Shown here in pieces: positions 19,021-26,216 of a stretch of DNA of 35,380 bases (positions within the stretch are counted from its first letter, which is position 1; each line of letters starts with the position of its first letter). The translations under genes and the position numbers were made by a program. The stretch is from Gemmatimonadota bacterium. Lineage in GTDB: Bacteria; Gemmatimonadota; Gemmatimonadetes; Longimicrobiales; Gaopeijiaceae. The DNA lies in NCBI GenBank assembly GCA_028873815.1, contig JAPPNN010000067.1, positions 1 to 35,380 of the forward strand, read 5' to 3'. The notes under the pieces were generated by a model that saw only the letters and a list, made by a program, of their open reading frames with translations, was not told the DNA's origin and ran no database searches.

Positions 19021-19037
19021 GCCGTCTCGGTGACGGC
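19021..19037 (+). terminator. First hairpin after the peptide operon
   Basis: GCCGTC-tcggt-GACGGC is a perfect 6-bp stem with a 5-base loop, 23 bases after the stop of peptide C. It has no T-run. It forms a tandem pair with the longer hairpin at 19046-19078. Confidence 0.5.
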
Positions 19038-19045
19038 GGTTGTAT

Positions 19046-19078
19046 CCGGCGGGCTCCTCGATGAGAGGGGCCCGCCGG
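19046..19078. terminator. Strong 14-bp hairpin between convergent operons
   Basis: CCGGCGGGCTCCTC, then loop GATGA, then GAGGGGCCCGCCGG, pair over 14 positions with one G-T wobble. This is the strongest hairpin I found in the window. Being nearly symmetrical it can act on both strands, where the + strand peptide operon meets the - strand exporter operon. It lacks a T-tract. Confidence 0.65.
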
Positions 19079-19145
19079 CGTTCATGGGCGCTCGTCGTCG
19101 CGCATTGCCGGATCCGGTGCCCGCGCCCCGGACCGAGCGCGAAGT

Positions 19146-19166
19146 CCAGCACCGAATCCGTGCTGG
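19146..19166 (-). terminator. Hairpin after the deacetylase gene
   Basis: CCAGCAC-cgaatcc-GTGCTGG is a perfect 7-bp stem with a 7-base loop. On the - strand it starts 3 bases after the deacetylase stop codon, the right place for a terminator of the exporter operon. No T-run follows. Confidence 0.5.
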
Positions 19167-19169
19167 CCG

Positions 19170-19895
19170 CTAGAAAGTGCTTACCCCGAGGTCTCCCAGC
19201 GTTTCCTTCTCGACGGTCTCTTCGGTCCAGAAGATCTCGGCGTAGCGGCGGCGGATCAGCGACCCGTAGGTGGCGTGAATGCTGCGGATCTGTTCGAAGA
19301 AAGGGCGGTCACCGGCCGGGAACACCTCGCCCATGCCGCTCTTGCCGTGAAACTGCGTGCCGTAGGCCGACAATGCCTCAATCTTGCGGTCCATCTGATC
19401 CGTAATGTCCACCGCGAACGTCGGTTTGACCGGGTCCTCGCGGAACGAAAGGGCATAGACGATCTTCTGCGGACGGTGGGGTTCGCCTTTGACCGGCAGG
19501 TTTCGTAACCCCGACAGGAAGGAAGCATCCCGGGCGAGTTCCGCGGCAGCACGGTGGTCGGGGTGACGTCCCCGGGTCCAGTGAGTCACGATGGCTCGAG
19601 GCCGCAGAGCGCGGATCAACTCCGCGACGACGTGCCGGGAGCGCAGGTCGTTGAACAGCGCTGCATCCGGGAGATCGGCGCAGCGGCGCACCGCAAGACC
19701 CATGATTTCGGCGGCGGCGGCGGCCTCTGACGCGCGGGACTCCCGGGTGCCGCGCGACCCCATTTCGCCGGCGGACAGGTCGAGGACGCCAGTGCGTTGT
19801 CCGGCGTCAGCGGACTTGATCAGCGATCCCCCGCAGAAAATCTCGGCGTCATCCGGATGCGCCATGACCGCGAGGACGTCAAGCGGCGCGCTCAC
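19170..19895 (-). CDS. bshB1: BshB1-type N-acetylglucosaminyl-malate deacetylase
   Basis: This is a PIG-L/LmbE-family zinc deacetylase of 241 residues. In bacillithiol synthesis BshB1 removes the acetyl group from N-acetylglucosaminyl-malate. Visible motifs are the N-terminal zinc site AHPDDAE, the segment THWTRGRHPDHRAAAELARDA with the third zinc His, and the BshB1-like phrases LDLSAGEMGSRGT and YGTQFHGKSG near the end, which favour BshB1 over other PIG-L enzymes. The GTG at 19895 forms a GTGA overlap with the permease stop; longer upstream starts lie inside the permease gene. Other bacillithiol genes (bshA, bshC) are not in the window. Its place at the end of an exporter operon is unusual. 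Confidence 0.82.
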   Translation of the reverse strand: MSAPLDVLAVMAHPDDAEIFCGGSLIKSADAGQRTGVLDLSAGEMGSRGTRESRASEAAAAAEIMGLAVRRCADLPDAALFNDLRSRHVVAELIRALRPRAIVTHWTRGRHPDHRAAAELARDASFLSGLRNLPVKGEPHRPQKIVYALSFREDPVKPTFAVDITDQMDRKIEALSAYGTQFHGKSGMGEVFPAGDRPFFEQIRSIHATYGSLIRRRYAEIFWTEETVEKETLGDLGVSTF

Positions 19896-21208
19896 TCGTA
19901 CCTGAGGGCGTCGACGGGGTCCAGCCTGGAGGCCCGCAAAGCCGGAAGCAGTCCGAAGAGAATCCCGGTGAGCGCGGCCACGGAAAGCGCGGCGAACACC
20001 GACCAGATCGGAATCCGCGCGGGCAAAGGCGTGAGTGTGGCGAGCAACTCGGAGGCTCCCCATCCGACCAGGAGCCCGGCTGCACCGCCAGCGGCGGTGA
20101 GAAGCGACGCTTCGATCAGGAACTGCGACTTGATCTCGCGGCGGGTAGCCCCGATGGCCTTGCGAATTCCGATCTCCCTCGTGCGTTCCGTAACGGAAAT
20201 CAGCATGATCCCCACTACGCCGATCCCTCCTACGAGCATGCCGATCGAGGAAAGCGCCACCATAACAATGAAGAACATGGCGGTGAACTGGTTGAACAGG
20301 TCGATGATCTGCTCGCTGCGAATGATGGCGAAGTTGTTCTCGTCGGCGGGTCCGAGGCCGCGCATCGAGCGGAGCGCCGAGACGATCTGGTCTTCGGTCT
20401 CGCTTGATTCGACCCCGTCCCTGGGGGCAACCTGGACCATCATGAAGTTCCACCGCGTACGGGCCTTGAGCCGCTTGTCCGCGGCGGTGAAGGGCACAAC
20501 CGCGAAATGACCCGCAACTTCACCGAAGAGGTTGTCGATGGGCCTGAAGACCCCGATAACGGTGAACTGTTCATTCGCCGCTCTCCGGCCCGCATTGACG
20601 CGCACGCGCTTTCCAATCGGATCCAACTCGCCGAAGACTGTTTCCGCCAGGTCTTCCGATACCACGACCACGCCTCTGGCCTGCGCAACCTCCGCCGGGG
20701 TGAAGTCCCTGCCCGCGACGAAATCTCCTCCGGTGAAAGTCGGCCACCCGCTCGAGTTGCCGACCCATTGGATGCCCCTGATCCAGTCCGACTCATACCG
20801 CATCGTCGCGCCGAACTCGTACCTGGCGACAGCCTCCGCGACCCCTGGCAGTGTCTGGACCCTTCGAATCTCACGGTTGCTGATCTCGGGCCGATCCCAC
20901 CACGGCGGTCGTCCGGAGCCATCGGCGGAGATCCGGACGTTGGTGAAATCGAAGGGCATGAGCGTGAAACTTCCGGGCTCGGATGCCTCGAAAATCTCCA
21001 TGACCTCGCTGCGGATTCCGCTAACCATCGCGGCTACCGTTACGACGACCCCGACCCCGATCCCCACCCCCAACACCGCCAGTGTCGTGCGCATCCAGTT
21101 GGCCCGCAGCGCGTCGAAGGCCACGCGGACGCTCTCGCTCAGGACGTGACCGGGCGCGGCCGGTTTCCCTTTCGGCGCACTGGCTCCGCCAACACCACTC
21201 TGCGTCAT
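19892..21208 (-). CDS. MacB/FtsX-type ABC permease, second copy
   Basis: This 438-residue membrane protein has one N-terminal helix (LAVLGVGIGVGVVVTVAAMV), a large periplasmic MacB-like core domain (about 60-290), and three C-terminal helices around the FtsX motif (SVTERTREIGIRKAIGATRREI), ending in LRASRLDPVDALRYE. These are features of mechanotransmission ABC permeases. No ATP-binding domain is present. The ATG at 21208 overlaps the stop of the first permease (ATGA), indicating coupled translation, probably for a heterodimer. It shares the C-terminal motif with its neighbour. The transported or extracted substrate is unknown. Confidence 0.88.
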   Translation of the reverse strand: MTQSGVGGASAPKGKPAAPGHVLSESVRVAFDALRANWMRTTLAVLGVGIGVGVVVTVAAMVSGIRSEVMEIFEASEPGSFTLMPFDFTNVRISADGSGRPPWWDRPEISNREIRRVQTLPGVAEAVARYEFGATMRYESDWIRGIQWVGNSSGWPTFTGGDFVAGRDFTPAEVAQARGVVVVSEDLAETVFGELDPIGKRVRVNAGRRAANEQFTVIGVFRPIDNLFGEVAGHFAVVPFTAADKRLKARTRWNFMMVQVAPRDGVESSETEDQIVSALRSMRGLGPADENNFAIIRSEQIIDLFNQFTAMFFIVMVALSSIGMLVGGIGVVGIMLISVTERTREIGIRKAIGATRREIKSQFLIEASLLTAAGGAAGLLVGWGASELLATLTPLPARIPIWSVFAALSVAALTGILFGLLPALRASRLDPVDALRYE

Positions 21209-22446
21209 TCGTACCTCAGCGCGTCGACGGGATCGAGTCTGGCCGCGCGCGAGGCCGGGTAGACACCCGAAGCCACACCCACGCCGACGCCGAGGGTCAC
21301 GCCGAGGGCCATCCACTTGGGGGCCACGGCCGCCGGCAGGGGCGTCAAGGCACCCAGCAGGATGGTCAGGGCGATTCCGATACCCACTCCAATTGCGGCG
21401 CCGACGGCCGAGAGGGTGGCGCTCTCAATCAGGACCTGGACCAGGACATCGCCGCGACGGGCGCCGATGGCCTTGCGAATCCCGATTTCCCGCGTCCTCT
21501 CCATGACGGTGACCAGCATGATATTCATGATTACGATGCCGCCCACAACAAGGGAAATGCCGACAAGCCCGGGCAGGGCCAGGAACAGGACCTGACTGAT
21601 GTTGTCCCAGAAGGCCAGAGAGGATTCCGTCGTTTCCGCAGCGAAATTGTCCAGATCCGCGGGTCTCAGCCGACGTCTCAGCCGCATGGCCTCGACGGTC
21701 TCCTGGTGGATGGGCAGGACCAGTTCGGGGGCATCGGCCTTGATGATGATCTCATCCACGATGCCATGTGGATTGACGAACCTCTGGACCGGCGAGCGTG
21801 CCGGAGCGATGGCCAGGTTGTCAAGGGAAACGATCAGAAACGATCCCTGCTCCTCCAGAACTCCCACGACCCGGAAAGGGAAGCCGCGAAGCCGCACCGT
21901 CCTGCCGATCGGATCGAGCCCTTCGAAGAGGACCTCGGCCGTGGACTTGCCCAGAACGACCACGGGCGCTCCCTGTTCTGCCTCATGCCTGGTGTACGCC
22001 CGGCCGCGCTCCACATTCCAGTTGCGGATCTCGAAGATCTCCGCCGACGCACCGACGATGTTGACGTTTTCGACCTTCAGCCCGGTGTCCGATTCGAGTT
22101 CCCCACCGGCATCCGATTGTGCCCCTATCGTCGCCGACAGCGTGATCCTGTCGCGAAGGTACTCCAGGTCGTCAAAGGTCAATCGCGGTGCGCGGGCCCA
22201 TGCCCTCCACTGCTCGGGCGACGGGTCGACCGCCTCTCTGGGCATCCTGCCCACCCGGACCGTGTTCACTCCCATGACCCTCTCGGTGAGCGTGCCGCGG
22301 ATGTAGCGGTCCGTTCCCTCCACGATGCTCACGACGAGGATGAGGAACATCACGCCCACGATGACACCCAGCAGGGTGAAGAAGCTCTTGAGCTTCTGGG
22401 TGCGGATCTGCTCCCAGGCCAGGCGCACGCCTTCGAGGAACTGCAT
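21205..22446 (-). CDS. MacB/FtsX-type ABC permease, first copy
   Basis: The 413-residue protein has the same plan as the downstream permease: an N-terminal helix (SFFTLLGVIVGVMFLILVVSIV), a periplasmic MacB_PCD-like domain, and FtsX helices with VMERTREIGIRKAIGARRGD, ending in SRAARLDPVDALRYE. It lacks the N-terminal ATPase that E. coli MacB has fused. The ATG at 22446 is preceded by GAGGGAG. It follows the adaptor gene by 32 bases. In MacAB-TolC systems the permease works with an adaptor and outer-membrane channel to push molecules from the periplasm outward; both partners are encoded just upstream. Confidence 0.88.
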   Translation of the reverse strand: MQFLEGVRLAWEQIRTQKLKSFFTLLGVIVGVMFLILVVSIVEGTDRYIRGTLTERVMGVNTVRVGRMPREAVDPSPEQWRAWARAPRLTFDDLEYLRDRITLSATIGAQSDAGGELESDTGLKVENVNIVGASAEIFEIRNWNVERGRAYTRHEAEQGAPVVVLGKSTAEVLFEGLDPIGRTVRLRGFPFRVVGVLEEQGSFLIVSLDNLAIAPARSPVQRFVNPHGIVDEIIIKADAPELVLPIHQETVEAMRLRRRLRPADLDNFAAETTESSLAFWDNISQVLFLALPGLVGISLVVGGIVIMNIMLVTVMERTREIGIRKAIGARRGDVLVQVLIESATLSAVGAAIGVGIGIALTILLGALTPLPAAVAPKWMALGVTLGVGVGVASGVYPASRAARLDPVDALRYE

Positions 22447-22478
22447 TCAGCTCCCTCGATCGTTGCGAGGCATCGGCG

Positions 22479-23759
22479 TCAGTCCTGCCCGCCGTCCGCG
22501 GCATCCGGGGCGTCGCTCTCGTCCGCCCGAACGTCGTCTCCGTCCTCCAGCGTCCGGACAACCTGATACGGCCCGCTGACGACCGTGTCTCCCAGCGACA
22601 ATCCGGAAAGCACCTCGAAGTACTCCTGGCCGGCGATTCCGACCGTGACCGGCGTGAACGTGACCTGGCCGTTCCTGACCACAAAGACCCCTTCGATGGG
22701 ATCGGGCACCTCTGCAGACGAACGATTGTCGCCGTTCGCGGCCCCGTCGCCGTCTTCCGATTCGGGTTCGCGCAGGGTGAGCGCAATGATCGGAATGCTC
22801 AGTTGATCCTCGCGCGTCTCGGTGATCAGTTCCGCGGTAGCCGACAGATCGGGGCGAAGCTCGACCTCGGGACTGTCGAGCGTCACGACCACCTCGAAGT
22901 CGATCGTGGGTGTCTGTCCGGTGCCGGCAGCCTGCGAGGGCGGACGAATCGCGCTGTTCCCGATCTCGGTGACAACCCCTGGGAAATCCGTTTCCGGGAA
23001 AGCGTCCAGTTCGACGGTTGCGCTGTCGCCCAACGCGATTTCGGGCACGTCGGTTTCGTCCACCTCCAGCACGACCTCCATGACGGACAGATCCGACACG
23101 GTCAGCACGAGGCTGCCAGGGTTGTTCATGGTGCCCACGATCACCGTCTCGCCCTCTTCGACGTTCAGACGGGTGACCCGGCCAGCCATGGGTGCACTGA
23201 TGATGGTCTTGGCGAGTTGGTCGCTGGCCTCCTCGAGGGCGGCCCCGGCCTGGTTGACCCCGAATTCCGAAGACTCGAGCAGAGACCGCTGCACTTCCAG
23301 GTCGGTCTGCGCGTTGTCGACCTCCTGGCGGCTCACCAGCAGCGGTTCGCGAGCGTGCAGTGAATCCAGGCGTTCCGCTTCCCTCTGCGCGCGCAGGTAG
23401 TTGGCGCGCGCCTGCGACACCTGTGCCTGTGCCTGGCTGAGATTCGCGCGGCTGCGGTTGACCGCCGCCTGGTAGCGCGTAGGGTCGAGGCGCAACAGGA
23501 CCTGGCCTTCCTCCACGTCCTCGCCCTCGTCCACCAGCAACTCCGCCACCCGGGCTGAGATGTCCGAGCTGATATCGACCTTTCGGCGCGCACGGACGTT
23601 GCCACTGGCCGTGACGGTTGCGACCAGGTCGCGCGTGTCGACGGTCTCGACCCGGACTTCGATGCCCTGTTGGCGCCGGCCGTTCATGCTCAGGCCCGCG
23701 GCCGAGACGAGCAGGATCGCGATCCCGATCCCGATCATCACCTTGGTTCTGGTTCTCAT
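22479..23759 (-). CDS. MacA/HlyD-like periplasmic adaptor
   Basis: The 426-residue protein has an N-terminal membrane anchor (about 8-25), a first half-lipoyl strand set (LVATVTASGNVRARRKVDIS), an Ala/Gln/Arg-rich coiled-coil hairpin (about 95-190), the second lipoyl half (APMAGRVTRLNVEEGETV), and a beta-barrel plus membrane-proximal region (VVSGPYQVVRTLEDGDDV). This order is typical of the MacA branch of the HlyD family. The C-terminal 20 residues are very acidic. It sits 7 bases after the TolC-like gene and before two MacB-type permeases, so it most likely bridges them across the periplasm. Confidence 0.9.
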   Translation of the reverse strand: MRTRTKVMIGIGIAILLVSAAGLSMNGRRQQGIEVRVETVDTRDLVATVTASGNVRARRKVDISSDISARVAELLVDEGEDVEEGQVLLRLDPTRYQAAVNRSRANLSQAQAQVSQARANYLRAQREAERLDSLHAREPLLVSRQEVDNAQTDLEVQRSLLESSEFGVNQAGAALEEASDQLAKTIISAPMAGRVTRLNVEEGETVIVGTMNNPGSLVLTVSDLSVMEVVLEVDETDVPEIALGDSATVELDAFPETDFPGVVTEIGNSAIRPPSQAAGTGQTPTIDFEVVVTLDSPEVELRPDLSATAELITETREDQLSIPIIALTLREPESEDGDGAANGDNRSSAEVPDPIEGVFVVRNGQVTFTPVTVGIAGQEYFEVLSGLSLGDTVVSGPYQVVRTLEDGDDVRADESDAPDAADGGQD

Positions 23760-23766
23760 GGCTTCC

Positions 23767-25293
23767 TTATGGATTCCTCAGAGGCATGCCGACGACCGCT
23801 TCGAGGTCGGCGACTGCGTCATGATAGATGAATATCGCCACGATACGCTCCCGGTCGGCTCGCGCCTTCACCGTCTCCGCCTCCACCAGGTCGATGAAGT
23901 TGGAAAACCCCAGGCGGTATCGTTCCTGTGCCAGGCGCAGCTGCTCGTCGGCCAGTGCCTGGTTGCGCTCCTCGATCAGGGCGCTCTCGTATGCGGTGCG
24001 GACCAGCGCGACGCTCGATTCGATATCCGCGCGCAACGCCAGCTCCTGTTCACGGATACGGAACCTGTTGTCGTTCAATTGGGCGCGGGCGGCCTCCAGT
24101 TCCCTCTGGCGGCCAAGCCCCTGGAATATCGGGATGGAGACTTGCAGACCAACAGAGGGCGGCTGGCTGGTGAAGTTGAATGGAAACGCCTGGTTCTCGG
24201 CCCGGATGGCCTCGATCGCGGACTCGGGAGTCGCCAGCAGGCTGCAGTTCTGGAGCGGCGGGGGGTTCGGAAGACGCGAGACGAGGTCGTTCAGTCCCAG
24301 GCACTGCTGCACTCTGGCCTGCCCTGCGGCGATCGCCTGCGCCTCCTGGCCGGCGGTGGTGCTGGCCTGCCGGGTGAAACCGCTCCAGCCAGCGGACACG
24401 GACAGGCTGGGGAAGTAGGACGACCGGGCGATGCTGACGTCGTAGCGGGAGGCTTCTTCCTGGGCCCGCATCGCCTGGAGATCCGGGTTGTTGCCGATCG
24501 CCGCCTGGTAAAGTACCCCGGGCGTCCATTCGGGTTGAGTCACCGAAAATGTCGTTGCGAGCGTCGGCTCGGCGTTCAGGTTCACACCGATCTGCTGCAA
24601 CAGCCGTATCCGCGACGTCTGGACGCCGGTGCGCGACTGTATCAGGGTCACCTCCGCGCGGCCCACGTTCACTTCCGCCTGCCTGACATCGATGGCGTTG
24701 CCGGATCCCACCTCCTGGCGCCCCTGGGCCAGCCGCAGGTTGATCCGCGCCCGCTCGAGCTCCTGTTCGGCAAGTGTCAGGCCCTCACCCTGGCGCAGCA
24801 CCTCGAGGTACGCCTTCGTAACCGCCAGGCGGAGGGCGGCCTCGGTACTCCGGATTTGCGCCTGAGTGGCATCGCGCGACCGGCGGGCCTGGCCGGGGGC
24901 CATCAGCTTGCGGCCGTCCATCGAGAAGCTCAGGCCGGCGTTGTACGAACTGAACAGGAACGAAGGCTGGTCCTGGAAGCCGAGCTGATCGGCGGTGATG
25001 CTCCCGAACCGCTGCTCGCCCGCCCCCTGCCAGGACAGGGAGGAATTGAGGGAAGCCGACGGGAGCCAGGATCCATAGGCCGAATTCAGGTTCCAGTCGG
25101 CGACCCGCAGGTCGTTCCGCGCCGCTTGCACACCCGGGTTGTTGAGGAGTGCCACGCGGAGCGCTTCCTCCAGGGTCAGCGAGGCGGCAAGGCGCTCCTG
25201 TGCGCCCAGCTGAGGCCCGGCCACGGAACTGGTCACGAGTGCAACGAAAACCCACGCCGCGCATCGGGCCGGGAACACTATCCGCTTGTCCAC
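23767..25293 (-). CDS. TolC-like outer-membrane efflux protein
   Basis: The protein is an outer-membrane channel of the TolC/OEP family, about 508 residues. It begins with a signal peptide (hydrophobic core about 10-25, likely cut near GAQ), then two OEP repeats; LTLEEALRVALLNNPGV is the classic start of the first. Long Ala/Arg/Glu-rich helices and the RYRLGFSNFIDLVEAETVKARA segment near the end match the second repeat. I chose the GTG at 25293 because GGAGGAG lies six bases before it; an upstream ATG at 25356 reads through the ribosome site and spoils the signal peptide. The adjacent GTG at 25296 is also possible. It heads the adaptor-permease genes. Confidence 0.88.
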   Translation of the reverse strand: MDKRIVFPARCAAWVFVALVTSSVAGPQLGAQERLAASLTLEEALRVALLNNPGVQAARNDLRVADWNLNSAYGSWLPSASLNSSLSWQGAGEQRFGSITADQLGFQDQPSFLFSSYNAGLSFSMDGRKLMAPGQARRSRDATQAQIRSTEAALRLAVTKAYLEVLRQGEGLTLAEQELERARINLRLAQGRQEVGSGNAIDVRQAEVNVGRAEVTLIQSRTGVQTSRIRLLQQIGVNLNAEPTLATTFSVTQPEWTPGVLYQAAIGNNPDLQAMRAQEEASRYDVSIARSSYFPSLSVSAGWSGFTRQASTTAGQEAQAIAAGQARVQQCLGLNDLVSRLPNPPPLQNCSLLATPESAIEAIRAENQAFPFNFTSQPPSVGLQVSIPIFQGLGRQRELEAARAQLNDNRFRIREQELALRADIESSVALVRTAYESALIEERNQALADEQLRLAQERYRLGFSNFIDLVEAETVKARADRERIVAIFIYHDAVADLEAVVGMPLRNP

Positions 25294-25393
25294 CACGATC
25301 TCCTCCCTCGTCTCTTCGGGACCCCAGACCGGGATCCTGCACGCGCCGAACCCCAATACGCGGTCGACGCGGTTCCAGTTTCGGTCTTACGGC

Positions 25394-26143
25394 TCAGGTG
25401 CCGGTTTGGTTCAACCCCCCGTATTCCCTCTGCGCAACGAAGCCGTCCGTTGGCACCTCCACCCGCACGAGCCGGCCGCTCCCGTCGAACCAGACCGTTC
25501 GGACCTGATCGCCGGACACGATCCGCACCCGGGTCGCTTCCACCTGTTCACCTTCCAGTGTGATGGTCTCCGACCCGATATCCAGATCCGCGGCCCAGTC
25601 TTCCCTCTCAGATCGTGGTTCGAATGCGTGCAGCGTCGTGTCGGCGGCCCCGCGTGCCAGGAAGCCGCCGATGACGAAATAGTGGTGGGCGACACCGGCA
25701 TCGAAGATCATCGTTCGCGGGCTCGCCCTGAACTCCTGCTCCTCCTCGCCCCATGGCGCGACGGTTACTCGCCGCAGTCGATCGCCCGCATTCAGGACGC
25801 GAACCTGAAGCGTATCGGCTCCCCTGACGATCGCCTCATACTCGGAGAACGCCATGGCTGGACCAACGGTTCGCAGGATCGTTGTGACGACACGCCCGTC
25901 GTTCATTCTGACTGCGCCGCGTGCGAGCGTCTCCTGGGCCTCTCCTGAACCGATCCGCTGGATCGCGAAGTCCTCCGTTCCCATCTCCGAGCCGTCCAGG
26001 AACAGGCGAAAACGCCCCCGGTCCAGTTGCTGTCCCGGGAGCTCCCCGCCGGGCACCGCAGATGCCAGGACGGTTGCGGCGACGGCGACGAGAAAGGTGC
26101 CCGCAAACCGAGGTGTTCCGCGCGAAGGAAAGTCGTGATCCAT
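25394..26143 (-). CDS. Secreted hypothetical protein (DUF3108/DUF6134-like)
   Basis: This 249-residue protein has a signal peptide (hydrophobic core about 16-29, with cleavage possible near residue 30-38). The rest is predicted beta-rich with no hydrophobic helix: repeated strands such as GRFRLFLDGSEMGTEDFAIQ at the start and VWFDGSGRLVRVEVP near the end. Those two edges resemble the DUF3108/DUF6134-type periplasmic beta proteins I know; this is a pattern impression, not a search result. The start has no obvious ribosome site and follows an A/T-rich stretch. It precedes the TolC-like gene by 100 bases on the same strand and may be cotranscribed. Function unknown. Confidence 0.6.
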   Translation of the reverse strand: MDHDFPSRGTPRFAGTFLVAVAATVLASAVPGGELPGQQLDRGRFRLFLDGSEMGTEDFAIQRIGSGEAQETLARGAVRMNDGRVVTTILRTVGPAMAFSEYEAIVRGADTLQVRVLNAGDRLRRVTVAPWGEEEQEFRASPRTMIFDAGVAHHYFVIGGFLARGAADTTLHAFEPRSEREDWAADLDIGSETITLEGEQVEATRVRIVSGDQVRTVWFDGSGRLVRVEVPTDGFVAQREYGGLNQTGT

Positions 26144-26216
26144 TAGATTAACAATAACGGCAAAAGGAAGGGGTCAGGCCTATGTCTATGGGGGACTCGC
26201 CGGAGCCCCGCAGCCC
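26144..26216. promoter_or_regulatory. Divergent intergenic region
   Basis: This 73-base gap separates two divergent genes and contains the most A/T-rich tract nearby (26145-26170), so promoters in both directions are expected here. Exact boxes could not be assigned. The A/T tract lies directly against the start of the secreted hypothetical gene, leaving almost no leader for it. Confidence 0.4.

Noticed and set aside
17503..19152. A 549-codon open frame on the - strand across the propeller, thioredoxin-fold and peptide genes
   Set aside because: Its translation is Arg/Pro/Ser-rich low-complexity text with no motif or ribosome site, and it lies opposite genes with clear signal peptides and lipoboxes. 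It is a GC-bias shadow.
19893..20453. Longer upstream start for the deacetylase gene
   Set aside because: The extension is antisense-like text inside the permease gene; the GTG overlapping the permease stop starts exactly at the conserved PIG-L N-terminus.
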